A stretch of DNA of 64,000 nucleotides from Bacteriovoracaceae bacterium (lineage in GTDB: Bacteria; Bdellovibrionota; Bacteriovoracia; Bacteriovoracales; Bacteriovoracaceae). A model generated the notes under the pieces. That model was not told the DNA's origin and ran no database searches. It saw only the letters and a program-made list of their open reading frames with translations. The DNA lies in NCBI GenBank assembly GCA_018649885.1, contig JABIHA010000086.1, positions 1 through 64,000 of the forward strand, in the 5' to 3' direction. The position numbers were made by a program, and so were the translations under genes. Shown here in pieces: positions 35,356-44,075 of the stretch (positions within the stretch are counted from its first letter, which is position 1; every line of letters begins with the position of its first letter).

Positions 35356-36237
35356 CTATAAAATGAGTAGTAATTCTCTTGCGACTTTTGAAGCGAGACA
35401 AGAACTTCTACCTGTTGGGTCTAAGTTAGGTGCCAGCTCAACTATGTCTGCACCGACAATATTTTTGGTATTTAATACTTTTAGAATTCTGATAAAACTT
35501 TGAAAGCTCTCTCCTCCGGCTTCAGGAGTTCCTGTTCCCGGTACTTCGCTGGGGTCAAAGAAATCTAGATCTAGGGTAAGATATATGGGTCTATCTACAG
35601 CAATATTTTCTAATTTTAATATTAACTCATCTAGTGAGTGGCAAAGAGTTTTCATTTCTTCCATCCACTCAAATTCTTCTTTTGTCCCAGAGCGGATACC
35701 ATATTGGATAATTTTGTGACCATTTTGAAGGTGATCACATATTCTGCGAATAATACTGGCATGTGAAAAATGCTCTCCCCTATATCCATCTCTTAGATCG
35801 GCGTGGGCGTCAAGATGAACAACCACTAAGTCGTCGTATTCCCCCAGGTATTTTTTGATAGGAGCGTAGGAGATAGAGTGTTCCCCTCCAAGAGTTAAAA
35901 GCTTAATTTTTTCTTTTGATAGGACTACTCCTTCAAAGATTGAATCAAACTTTTTATACCAAGAGAGGGGACTTTCGCCCTGATCTTCAAGATTGCCTAT
36001 ATCGACAATCTGTTTGCCTTCTAGGTCTTTTTCTAAGTAAGGGGAGTAGGTTTCAAGGTTTTGGGAAGCTGCTCGTAGTTCACGTGGTCCATCTTTCGAT
36101 CCCGCTCTATAACAAGAGGTCCCATCAAAACAAACTCCAATTATGTGGGTATAAGAAGGGAGCAACTTAGAGCTGGGAGCTATATCTAAAAATGGTGTGG
36201 AAAGTTGAAGTCCTTGTATCTCCTTGCCTGCACTCAT
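35356..36237 (-). CDS. speB: Agmatinase
   Basis: 293 residues, standard length. Hydrolyses agmatine to putrescine and urea. Metal motifs: GGEHSIS, VHLDAHADLRD and LDLDFFDPSEVPGTGTPE, the last with the agmatinase-type continuation. Overlaps the speE stop (TAATG), so translation is coupled. Putrescine from this enzyme would feed the adjacent spermidine synthase. Confidence 0.9.
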   Translation of the reverse strand: MSAGKEIQGLQLSTPFLDIAPSSKLLPSYTHIIGVCFDGTSCYRAGSKDGPRELRAASQNLETYSPYLEKDLEGKQIVDIGNLEDQGESPLSWYKKFDSIFEGVVLSKEKIKLLTLGGEHSISYAPIKKYLGEYDDLVVVHLDAHADLRDGYRGEHFSHASIIRRICDHLQNGHKIIQYGIRSGTKEEFEWMEEMKTLCHSLDELILKLENIAVDRPIYLTLDLDFFDPSEVPGTGTPEAGGESFQSFIRILKVLNTKNIVGADIVELAPNLDPTGRSSCLASKVARELLLIL

Positions 36238-37097
36238 TACAGCCCCACTCCTGTTATTTTCTTTTGAAAATTAGAAAGAGCAAAGGCAGATTTGTGCCAC
36301 TGCATATTGTACCATTTTAAATCTCTTTGAATGCGGGTCATATCAGCCGTCAGTTCGCTATTTAAGTGATCTCCTCTGACTCCCTTTGAAGCAAAGGCAA
36401 AGGTCCAAAATACACCAGGGTAGATGAGCATTGGGGCCCAATAGGACTGGACATTTTTAAAGCATGATCTCAAGTTGTCATATATTTTCTTTATATTGTA
36501 TTCGTCTAAAAAAGGGTTCTCAGTTTGGGCCACCATGATGCCGTCACTTGTGAGTGCTTTGCTTGCAGAGTTGTAGAAATCTCGAGTGAAAAGACCACTG
36601 GCAAAATCTTCTGGATCAGTAGAATCAATACAAATAATATCGTATTCATTTTCAATGTTGGTCAGAAACCGGGTGCCATCTTTAGCTAGTACATTTACGC
36701 GTGGATCACTAAGGGCACTGGTACATCCGGGAAAATAGGTTTTACTTACTTCTATCACTCGTTCATCGATTTCAACCAAATCTATTCTCTCAAGTCTTTG
36801 GTGTTTAGCTAGCTCTCTTACGACTCCGCCATCTCCACCACCAATGACTAAGGCCTTGGTCGGATTTTTTGAACACATAAAGGGAATGTGACCCATGACT
36901 TCATGGTAGACGAATTCATCAATGTCGCTAACCATTGTTTTTCCATCAAGGGTCAGAAGACGGCCAATGGCATGGGTTTCATAGACATCAATTTGCTGAT
37001 ATTTAGAGCGCTCGCTGTGAAGGTGGGCCTTAACTTTGTATCCCGAGGTGTAAGAGTTGAAAAAAGATGTTTCGTGGTACCAACCATCTTGATACAT
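36237..37097 (-). CDS. speE: Spermidine synthase
   Basis: 286 residues. Transfers aminopropyl from decarboxylated SAM to putrescine. Motifs: LTLDGKTMVSDIDEFVYHE, VIGGGDGGVVRE (SAM site), the Asp-rich IDSTDP catalytic loop and QTENPF. AAGGA precedes the ATG. Operon with speB. No SAM decarboxylase gene is visible nearby, so that step is encoded elsewhere. Confidence 0.93.
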   Translation of the reverse strand: MYQDGWYHETSFFNSYTSGYKVKAHLHSERSKYQQIDVYETHAIGRLLTLDGKTMVSDIDEFVYHEVMGHIPFMCSKNPTKALVIGGGDGGVVRELAKHQRLERIDLVEIDERVIEVSKTYFPGCTSALSDPRVNVLAKDGTRFLTNIENEYDIICIDSTDPEDFASGLFTRDFYNSASKALTSDGIMVAQTENPFLDEYNIKKIYDNLRSCFKNVQSYWAPMLIYPGVFWTFAFASKGVRGDHLNSELTADMTRIQRDLKWYNMQWHKSAFALSNFQKKITGVGL

Positions 37098-37341
37098 ATT
37101 TATTCCTTAATGCGCAAAGCGCCAAGAATTATCATAAGGGCCCGCTAAGCATAAAAAATCACAGCTGACTTAGCAAGCTTCCATCTACTCAAAAATCAAT
37201 TGCAGGTGCTTTTTTAGAGGGATTCACCATGATGCCTTTAGTTATTTCCTCCATTTTAGACCGAGGGAGTTGTGAAGCTGTAGCAAAGGCCGGCCAAGCA
37301 GTATAAAATAGACTGGTTAAACAGTTCATAAGGAAAGAGAA

Positions 37342-38319
37342 ATGATTGTTGTTACAGGTGGGGCAGGCTTTATCGGCAGTTGCTTAGTCAAGGAACTAAA
37401 CAACTCTGGCAGAGCTGACATAACTATCGTCGATAGACTTCATTCAGGCGAGAAGTGGAAGAATTTAAATAATCTCATGTATGAGGATTTTATTCATGCA
37501 GATAGATTTATGACCCAAGATGTATTCAGTGCAGTTCTCGAAAAGGCCAGTATGGTTTTTCATCTGGGAGCATGTTCAAGCACCACTGAAAAAGATGCTG
37601 ATTATTTAATGAAAAATAACCTAGGCTTTTCTAAGGCCTTGTTTAATATTTGTGCTCAAAAAAAGATTCCTTTTATTTATGCAAGTTCTGGGGCCACTTA
37701 TGGCCTTGGTGAAAATGGGTTTTCTGACAGTGATGACATCACTGATAGACTGAGACCAATAAATTGCTATGGATATTCTAAGAGGGCATTCGATAGTTGG
37801 GCGATTTCACAAAAGAGTACTCCTCCTGTTTGGGTTGGGCTTCGATTCTTTAATGTATTTGGACCCAATGAGTATCATAAAGAAAAAATGAGATCTGTTG
37901 TCGTCCAAGCATTTGCTCAGGCCAAAGAAAAAGGAGAGATTCGTTTATTTAATTCTGATAACCCTGAGTACGCTGATGGTGAGCAATTACGAGATTTTAT
38001 TTATGTTGGGGATGTGGTTAAGGCCATGATCCAAATTTCTAGATTAGAAAACCCAAAAAGTGGAATATATAATCTGGGTACAGGTAAGTGCAGAAACTTC
38101 AATGATTTGGCAGGAGCAGTATTTTCGGCCCTTGAAATGGAGGGGAAGATTACCTATTTCGATATGCCAGAAAATCTAAAGGGTCAGTATCAATATTACA
38201 CATGTGCCGATATGGATAAGTTTAAGACCCTATTGCCCCGATTTGAATTTATGGGCCTGGAAGAGAGTGTTAAAGATTACATCACTAACTATTTAGACAA
38301 AGAAAACCGCTATTACTGA
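37342..38319 (+). CDS. hldD: ADP-L-glycero-D-manno-heptose 6-epimerase
   Basis: 325 residues, short-chain dehydrogenase fold. Motifs: VVTGGAGFIGS (NADP site), HLGACSSTTE, the Y-x3-K pair in YGYSKRAFD, RFFNVFGPNEYHK and LRDFIYVGDV, together specific for HldD. Makes the heptose precursor for the lipopolysaccharide inner core. AAGGAAAGAG lies before the ATG. Followed at once, in the same frame, by the FliG-like gene. Confidence 0.92.
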   Translation: MIVVTGGAGFIGSCLVKELNNSGRADITIVDRLHSGEKWKNLNNLMYEDFIHADRFMTQDVFSAVLEKASMVFHLGACSSTTEKDADYLMKNNLGFSKALFNICAQKKIPFIYASSGATYGLGENGFSDSDDITDRLRPINCYGYSKRAFDSWAISQKSTPPVWVGLRFFNVFGPNEYHKEKMRSVVVQAFAQAKEKGEIRLFNSDNPEYADGEQLRDFIYVGDVVKAMIQISRLENPKSGIYNLGTGKCRNFNDLAGAVFSALEMEGKITYFDMPENLKGQYQYYTCADMDKFKTLLPRFEFMGLEESVKDYITNYLDKENRYY

Positions 38320-38328
38320 GGAATAAGT

Positions 38329-38769
38329 ATCGCCAAGGCCAAAATAACATTCAATGGAGTCAAGGAGGCCTTAAAGCTGCTTCAGAACCTGGATTCTGAG
38401 CACAGGGAGAAGTTGCTCCAAAGTATGGCCGAATCTGACCCCGAAGTTGTCGAGGTCCTTAGAAAATATATTGTAGGGATCGAAGATTTACTTTACCTGA
38501 CAGAAGACATGCTAAGTCTTTTGCTTCGAAAGTTTGACCCAGAGTTTATTGCTCTCGCTCTCAGAGGTAAAAGCGAGAAACTTCAGAATTTCTTTTTAAC
38601 CAAGGTTTCGAGCAGAATGAAAAAGGACATGAGGGAAGTCCTTGAAGGCCCTCCAAAGCCTGCCCATGAAGTCCAAAAGGCTGTAGAAGAGGTCATGATC
38701 TATGTTAGAGAGAAAGTAAAAACGGGCGAAATAGTAATAGATAAAAGTGGTAGCACAAAGTACGTGTAA
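38329..38769 (+). CDS. Short FliG-like protein (middle plus C-terminal region)
   Basis: About 146 residues. The sequence follows the end of FliG: FNGVKEALKLLQNLD, SDPEVVEVLRKYIVGIEDLLYL (FliG LMFVFEDL helix), FDPEFIALALRGKSEKLQ, FLTKVSSRMKKDMREVLEGP and VREKVKTGEIVI. Full FliG has about 335 residues, so the N-domain and part of the middle are missing. No ATG, GTG or TTG lies before a TTG at 38413, which would cut conserved sequence; GAGGA six bases before an ATC at 38329 marks a likely non-standard start. Motor role uncertain. Confidence 0.65.
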   Translation: MAKAKITFNGVKEALKLLQNLDSEHREKLLQSMAESDPEVVEVLRKYIVGIEDLLYLTEDMLSLLLRKFDPEFIALALRGKSEKLQNFFLTKVSSRMKKDMREVLEGPPKPAHEVQKAVEEVMIYVREKVKTGEIVIDKSGSTKYV

Positions 38770-38821
38770 TTTTTTCTTACATATCATCACCTCACAAACT
38801 GGACAAAATGCCACCTTCACA

Positions 38822-38928
38822 TTGTTCCAATTTGTCACCAACGGGCGTGGAACAACCCCACCTTAATTTTTCTTTGACGCGGTAAATCTCTAAATTTATT
38901 TAGTTTAGAACTTGGCACCATCCTTGCT
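38822..38928 (+). promoter_or_regulatory. Sigma-54 promoter with upstream inverted repeat
   Basis: TTGGCAC-catcc-TTGC at 38912-38927 has the GG-N10-GC spacing of the -24/-12 sigma-54 promoter. The inverted repeat TTGTTCC (38822-38828) / GGAACAA (38849-38855), 20 bp apart, lies about 80-115 bp before the predicted start, where an enhancer-binding activator would sit. Drives the DksA/TraR-like gene. Confidence 0.65.
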
Positions 38929-38939
38929 TTATACAGGGG

Positions 38940-39083
38940 CAAGCAGGCCGGAGGACAGGAAGTCTTTTGGTAGGGCATGGAAGCCCAGGTGTCCTGCCAG
39001 TGTCGCATGGATGAGGCGCTTAAGACTTTAGTGACAAAAAGGATTTTCTGTCACCCCAGAGGTATAGAATAGGAGGAATATTT
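38940..39083 (+). other. Structured leader of the DksA/TraR-like gene
   Basis: About 145 nt between the sigma-54 start and the gene. Pairings: AGGACA (38952-38957) with TGTCCT (38990-38995); AAGTCTT (38960-38966) with AAGACTT (39022-39028); inner GGGC/GCCC hairpin (38973-38986); GTGACA/TGTCAC (39031-39053). The first two stems overlap as a pseudoknot-like or alternative pair, and GCAGG/CCTGC competes with the first. This may be a regulatory leader or a separate small RNA. No known riboswitch recognised. Confidence 0.45.
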
Positions 39084-39566
39084 ATGCTTCAAATTGATAT
39101 TAGTTATTTTAAAAAACATTTAGAGGACGCCATTAAGATCCAAAGCTCTGAACAGGGGCAGAAGAACTTAAAGAGAAAAAAGGTCTTAACCCTAGCTAAA
39201 GGAGACACCGTAGATCTTACGGATGAAGAACGGGAAAATATTATCGATTTTAAAATGCAAGGTCGAAAATATGTTTACTTACAAAAATTAAAACTAGCAC
39301 TACATAGAATAGAGGACGGAAGCTTTGGTTGTTGCAGTGATTGCGGTGAAGCCATTTCCGCCATCAGGTTAAAAGCAAGACCAACGGCAGAGTTATGCAT
39401 TAGCTGTAAAGAAGTTCAAGAAAAAGAAGAAAAGCAGCGTATAGGGTCTGCTAAATATGGCACTGGAAAGTTGATAACCGCTGAAAGATTCCATGGCCTT
39501 GATAAGTCTGGTGGTGCAGAGAAAAGTGCTGCCATAACAGCTGAGAATTTGATTAAAGGGGCATAA
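39084..39566 (+). CDS. DksA/TraR-family C4 zinc-finger protein
   Basis: 160 residues. A coiled-coil helical N-half (KYVYLQKLKLALHRIEDGSFG) leads into the zinc finger CSDCGEAISAIRLKARP then CISC, matching the DksA/TraR C4 finger. Such proteins bind the RNA polymerase secondary channel. A C-terminal tail of about 45 residues is extra. AGGAGG lies before the ATG. Transcription from a sigma-54 promoter with a long leader is suggested. A terminator lies at 39661-39687. Confidence 0.85.
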   Translation: MLQIDISYFKKHLEDAIKIQSSEQGQKNLKRKKVLTLAKGDTVDLTDEERENIIDFKMQGRKYVYLQKLKLALHRIEDGSFGCCSDCGEAISAIRLKARPTAELCISCKEVQEKEEKQRIGSAKYGTGKLITAERFHGLDKSGGAEKSAAITAENLIKGA

Positions 39567-39886
39567 ATATCGGAGGATACCTTACTCGGTGGGTGTTTTA
39601 GATTACTGCCTGCAAAGTCTAGTTAATGTAAAATAGTCACCAAGTAATGAGTCAGAAAAAGAAGGCCGCTCTAATTGAGGGGCCTTCGTTTTTTGATGAT
39701 TCGCCACAATTTTATCAAAAGTTAATATTCTTGCATATAATCCACTGAAATTACTTGAAATAGAGTATGTAAAATTAGCTCCATTTTATAACGCTTATTG
39801 TTATTCATCCTCTTGGCCGGTACATAAGAGTAGACGGTTTTATTGGGGAATTTAAGGGGTGAAAGTAAGGATATCGGTGAGTTGAA
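39567..39886. other. Intergenic region after the DksA-like gene
   Basis: Contains the terminator at 39661-39693 and, further right, the presumed promoter of the kinase-like gene. No other feature seen. Confidence 0.4.
39661..39693 (+). terminator. Intrinsic terminator
   Basis: GAAGGCC-g-CTC / GAG-g-GGCCTTC stem with a 5-nt loop, followed by gTTTTTT. Lies 95 bp past the DksA-like stop. Confidence 0.8.
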
Positions 39887-41965
39887 ATGGTCAAGACTCT
39901 ATCAATTTGGATCACAATATTTAGCATTAATTCTTCAGTTGTTTTAGCAGCTGGAAATATTCAGCACCGTAAATTTGATCGCATTTTAAAGAGAAAACAT
40001 ATTGGAAAAGAATTTTCCACTGAATCTTTTGATTCACTCATCACATTCTTGGACAAAGAACTATCCAGATTAAAACATAAGTTTGGAAGGGCGAAGGCCA
40101 GGAAAGATGACAAGGCCATGGACGATTTAAAACCCAAATTATCCCTTCTCAAATTTGCTATAAAAAAAATTGATGATGTAAAAGATCTTAAAGAAAGCGA
40201 TCCTTCGAAGGATAAATATTTTTATCTAGCAAAGAGAATCTACTACACTATAAGCTCTGAGCCCTATGAGCCAAAAAATTCTAATCTACAGATGCTTTGG
40301 GAGGCCTTACTTCAAATAAATACTCACTTGAAATATAAGAAAAAGAGTAAACTTGATGACGAATTAAATGAAAATGAAGTTGTAAAGGAATCCAAGTTTT
40401 TAGTTGATCCGCATTCCGGGATTACCTTTACAAATCCTTCTGAACTTGCGGGAATGAGTACCCAGCAGATTTCCAATTTGGATATCGAAGACGATCACCC
40501 TTTGTGGAATACTCACTCTTATATGAAAGAACACCCAAACCCTTGGGCCCGTATGGAAAAATGGGTGGAAGATAACTACACTGAGGTTTTATTAAAAAAT
40601 GAGAAAGAGCTAAAAGACACAAAATTTAGATACAACTTAAAAGATGCTAGAAGAATCCTATTTTTCACAAAAATTAAAGATTCGGATAGTAATGCCAAGG
40701 CCAATGCAAAGGATCGATTTGGAATTAAGTGGAAAGTTAAATGGGGCGGGGAAACTCATAGTGAACCAGTCGCAAATCGCTTGTACCTAAAGGCCGGTGG
40801 AAAAATTAATGATCTGGTTTATTCAAACGATCCAGGTGGAGAAAACTTTCTATTTATTTTAGAAGATCCAAATGAGTCGGGAAAAAAATGTGATGATATC
40901 AGTAGTGTTAAAGTATTTATAAAATGTATGAGAAAATCCGTCTATAAGATGGATGTTTCACCTTATATTAAAGAGTCTGGCGTCATAAAAAAATCTAATT
41001 ACCAAAGACTCTTTGGCGACAACTATCTGACAGTAAAGAAAAAATATTCGCTCAAAAAGCTGATGGGCCGAGAATATATTCTATTCAATGAAGTCAGTGT
41101 TGAATTCAAAGGTGAACAGAGGATGAAAAAAGGCGGGCCTACACCCTTTTCTTCCATGGGTGGACTCAAGGACCGCGCTATTAGATCCCTTTCATTATTT
41201 GATTTATGGATTCACAATATTGATGCAAGAGACCCCAATAATAGAGGGCTTTTGATTAAAAATTTCCAAGATGGTTTTAAAGGATATCAATACGTCGAAT
41301 CTCAACATGATCTTGGTTCCTCAATGGGGGCCATAACCAAACCAGTTGAATTGAATAAACTAAAAATCGGTCCGAAATTTGTAGAACTTCAAAAGTCTGG
41401 TCCAGCTGGACCACGTCTTCGGTTTGAGCAATTTACATTGTTCAGACCTAAAAGTTGGCTCAAGGCCACCCATGCAGATTTATGGTGGATGGCAAGACAC
41501 TTAAACCGCATCGATTATGCTTTTGTGAAGTCTGCCGTCAAGGCCACACATCTTCCCGATTTTGTCAGGGAGGTTTACGCCTACAGGCTCTATAGAAGAC
41601 TCCTAGATATTCTTGTCATATACGGACTTCGGGATAAATCAGAAATCGATGAGCTTCCTATTCCCAATGTCTCTATTGCTTTATCAACCCCGCAAGATCG
41701 CCTAAATGCGGCCATCAAATACAATATCCCACTATCTGAAATTGAAACTGTTATGTATCAAAGAAAAATTTTGAAAAAAGAGATCCCAGTGGCCTTGTTT
41801 GAAGATGTTGTGGTGAGAAAAGGTAAAATTTGGGAATGCGATGACTCAATCATTATAGGCCTTTTAGAAAAGCATGTTTACCCCACTGGAATTGATCGTA
41901 GAGTTTTTCGCTACTTCGATAATAGGCCACTAAAAGAGTGTAAGTTTGATGATTCGAATGATTAA
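39887..41965 (+). CDS. Exported protein with kinase-like motifs
   Basis: 692 residues with a signal peptide (MVKTLSIWITIFSINSSVVLAA). The central and C-terminal region shows a kinase-like motif order. A Lys-rich strand KWKVKWGGETHSEP (281-294) is followed by a Glu-containing helix. HNIDARDPNN (443-452) resembles a D-x4-N catalytic loop, and QHDLGSS (D475) resembles the metal-binding DFG. This order fits PI3K/HipA-like folds. I recall a related uncharacterised family with a VSDLGASFG motif. An exported kinase is an inference. No operon partner. Confidence 0.5.
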   Translation: MVKTLSIWITIFSINSSVVLAAGNIQHRKFDRILKRKHIGKEFSTESFDSLITFLDKELSRLKHKFGRAKARKDDKAMDDLKPKLSLLKFAIKKIDDVKDLKESDPSKDKYFYLAKRIYYTISSEPYEPKNSNLQMLWEALLQINTHLKYKKKSKLDDELNENEVVKESKFLVDPHSGITFTNPSELAGMSTQQISNLDIEDDHPLWNTHSYMKEHPNPWARMEKWVEDNYTEVLLKNEKELKDTKFRYNLKDARRILFFTKIKDSDSNAKANAKDRFGIKWKVKWGGETHSEPVANRLYLKAGGKINDLVYSNDPGGENFLFILEDPNESGKKCDDISSVKVFIKCMRKSVYKMDVSPYIKESGVIKKSNYQRLFGDNYLTVKKKYSLKKLMGREYILFNEVSVEFKGEQRMKKGGPTPFSSMGGLKDRAIRSLSLFDLWIHNIDARDPNNRGLLIKNFQDGFKGYQYVESQHDLGSSMGAITKPVELNKLKIGPKFVELQKSGPAGPRLRFEQFTLFRPKSWLKATHADLWWMARHLNRIDYAFVKSAVKATHLPDFVREVYAYRLYRRLLDILVIYGLRDKSEIDELPIPNVSIALSTPQDRLNAAIKYNIPLSEIETVMYQRKILKKEIPVALFEDVVVRKGKIWECDDSIIIGLLEKHVYPTGIDRRVFRYFDNRPLKECKFDDSND

Positions 41966-41971
41966 TACAAT

Positions 41972-42001
41972 ACTCGCGTGATTAAGCTTGATCACGCGAG
42001 T
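41972..42001. terminator. Bidirectional hairpin between kinase-like gene and htpG
   Basis: Perfect 11-bp stem ACTCGCGTGAT/ATCACGCGAGT with an 8-nt gap between two convergent genes. There is no clear T-run on either side, so this may be a barrier or degradation-protecting structure. Confidence 0.5.
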
Positions 42002-42012
42002 GAGTAATTAGA

Positions 42013-43962
42013 TTATTTTAGTGCTAAATCTGAAAGCTCTGAAATCAATTCTTGAGATCTTAGAACAAATTGATCTCTGTCTTGATCTTCAAGACCATCA
42101 CTTGATAGTGAAGCCAGATCTTGTACATGGTGACAAATTTTTGAAACCAGTGTGTCCTTATCACCAAGCTCAGAAATCTTAAGAGCATTTTTTATCAGAG
42201 AGCTATTAGGGTTGAGGACTAAGGTTTTTTTAAGACCAGCTTGAAAAGCATTATTTCCCATATTCTTTGTCATCTGCTGAAATCTTTTCATTTGCTCATC
42301 AACTTTAAAGTAAGCTGGAGAGACAGCATTTTTTAGGGCCTTGACATCTATTTCAAGTCCACCGGCCATGGGGTTTGCTGGTTCGTCAGTTTCTTCTTTT
42401 TTATTTGGAGTGAGAAATTTGGAAAAGAGCTCTTTAATCTTCATATCATCTGCAGTTGTTGCATCAGAGTGAAGAAGGTTTTCAGCTTGGCAGTCAACTG
42501 ATGAAAAGCTGTATTTATGGTCCCCTTTGTGTTGCATCTCTACGTGTTGCATATAATGGGGGTCAATATAGGCTTCAGTATCTAAAATGTAGACACCCTC
42601 GTCCTTACACTGTCTTTTAAGAGCTTGGTCTGATTTTCCTTTCTCAAAATAGACGACTTTGTTGACATCATTTTCTTTTAACTTTTCTGCAACTTCTTTA
42701 GGTAGGGTTTCAACATACTCAGGAAGAGTGACATAGGCATCATTACTATTTTTAAATAAAACGATCTCTCTTGTGAGCTCATCAAATTTAGGATCACTAA
42801 TTGAGCCGTATTTTACAAATAGACCGATATCTTCCCAAATTGTCTCATACTTAGTTCTATCTTTTTTGTAGAGTTTCTTTAAAGATTCCGCCACTTTTTT
42901 AATAATGTAGTTAGAGATTTTTTTGACGTTTGGGTCACCTTGAAGACTTGATCTCGAAACATTGAGAGGAATGTCAGTTGAATCTATAACCCCTTTGAGT
43001 AGAGTTAGAAATTCAGGGATAACATCTTTGACACTATCAGAGACAAAAACTTGTTTGCAGTAAAGTTTGATATTGCTTTCCTGAACAGGCTTTTGTGGGT
43101 CAAGCTTAGGAAAGTATAAAATTCCTTGAAGCTCAAATGGGTGGTCTACTTTGAGGTGTAACCAAAATAGAGGCTCGCTCTCCATTGGAAAAAGCTTGGT
43201 GTAAAATTCTTTATACTGCTCATCTGTAATTGTATTGGGGTCTTTTTTCCAAAGAGGTGTGGTGTCATTGATCTGCTCGTATTGAGGTGCAACGATATTA
43301 TCGTCATCGTCTTTAGTTTCAGCGTCGAGGTCAATGGCCTTAATTGGGTAGGACATAAAGTCACAGTGTCTTGTAAGTGTGCTCTTTGTAGTCCAGTAAT
43401 TTAAAAACTCTTCACTTTCTTTATTAATGTGAAGAGTGATTGTTGTGCCAATTTCAGTTTTTGTTGAATCATCAAATTCGTATTCAGTTTCACCTTCACA
43501 GCTCCACTTAACGCTTTTGGCACCTTCCATCATACTGAGGGTGTCGATTTCGACTTTGTCGGCCACCATGAAAGCTGAGTAAAAACCAAGCCCAAATTTT
43601 CCGATAATATCATCTCTAGAGGTCTCATCTTCTGCTCCCTCACTTTTTAGTTTTTCAATAAACTCTTCGGCTCCTGAAAATGCTAGAGAGGCAATATATT
43701 TTTCTACCTCTTCTTCACTCATTCCAACGCCATTATCGGTGATGACAATAGTGTTATTCTTCTTGGAGATATCTATTTTTATTTCACCGTCTGGAACTTC
43801 GCAGTTACTATTTCTTCCAAGGGTGGCCCTTTTTGTAATGGCATCACTTGCATTGGCCACGAGCTCTCTAATGAAAATATCGTGCTCCGAATAAAGCCAT
43901 TTTTTGATAATGGGGAAGATGTCGGATGATGTGACTGAAATTGATCCTGTACGCTTACTCAT
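42013..43962 (-). CDS. htpG: Chaperone HtpG (Hsp90)
   Basis: 649 residues, family length. The GHKL ATPase motifs are visible: ELVANASDAI, ITDNGVGMS and DIIGKFGLGFYSAF, plus NVSRSSLQGD in the middle domain. Cytosolic ATP-dependent chaperone. GGAG precedes the ATG at a spacing of 9 nt. No heat-shock inverted repeat (CIRCE) was seen in the upstream gap to the asparaginase-domain gene. Confidence 0.96.
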   Translation of the reverse strand: MSKRTGSISVTSSDIFPIIKKWLYSEHDIFIRELVANASDAITKRATLGRNSNCEVPDGEIKIDISKKNNTIVITDNGVGMSEEEVEKYIASLAFSGAEEFIEKLKSEGAEDETSRDDIIGKFGLGFYSAFMVADKVEIDTLSMMEGAKSVKWSCEGETEYEFDDSTKTEIGTTITLHINKESEEFLNYWTTKSTLTRHCDFMSYPIKAIDLDAETKDDDDNIVAPQYEQINDTTPLWKKDPNTITDEQYKEFYTKLFPMESEPLFWLHLKVDHPFELQGILYFPKLDPQKPVQESNIKLYCKQVFVSDSVKDVIPEFLTLLKGVIDSTDIPLNVSRSSLQGDPNVKKISNYIIKKVAESLKKLYKKDRTKYETIWEDIGLFVKYGSISDPKFDELTREIVLFKNSNDAYVTLPEYVETLPKEVAEKLKENDVNKVVYFEKGKSDQALKRQCKDEGVYILDTEAYIDPHYMQHVEMQHKGDHKYSFSSVDCQAENLLHSDATTADDMKIKELFSKFLTPNKKEETDEPANPMAGGLEIDVKALKNAVSPAYFKVDEQMKRFQQMTKNMGNNAFQAGLKKTLVLNPNSSLIKNALKISELGDKDTLVSKICHHVQDLASLSSDGLEDQDRDQFVLRSQELISELSDLALK

Positions 43963-44075
43963 GGAAAGCTGCTCCTTATTAAATATTGATTGTCATATGT
44001 GTAAAAAAACTCCATAAAAATAGAAAATAAAATGAATAGAGACAAGGCATAGCATGGCGAAAATGGGACTTATTT

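Noticed and set aside
37342..38769. Read-through fusion of HldD and the FliG-like protein
   Set aside because: The frames are the same, but a TGA separates them and a GAGGA ribosome site follows directly, so separate initiation is simpler.
38822..38855. Another copy of the RNA-array operator upstream of the DksA-like gene
   Set aside because: The half-sites face outward (TGTTCC then GGAACA) with starts 26 bp apart, unlike the 20-bp and N3 spacing of the array; similarity of the hexamer may be chance.
38940..39083. c-di-GMP riboswitch or SRP RNA in the DksA-like leader
   Set aside because: Lacks the conserved core sequences of either; pairings do not match their folds.
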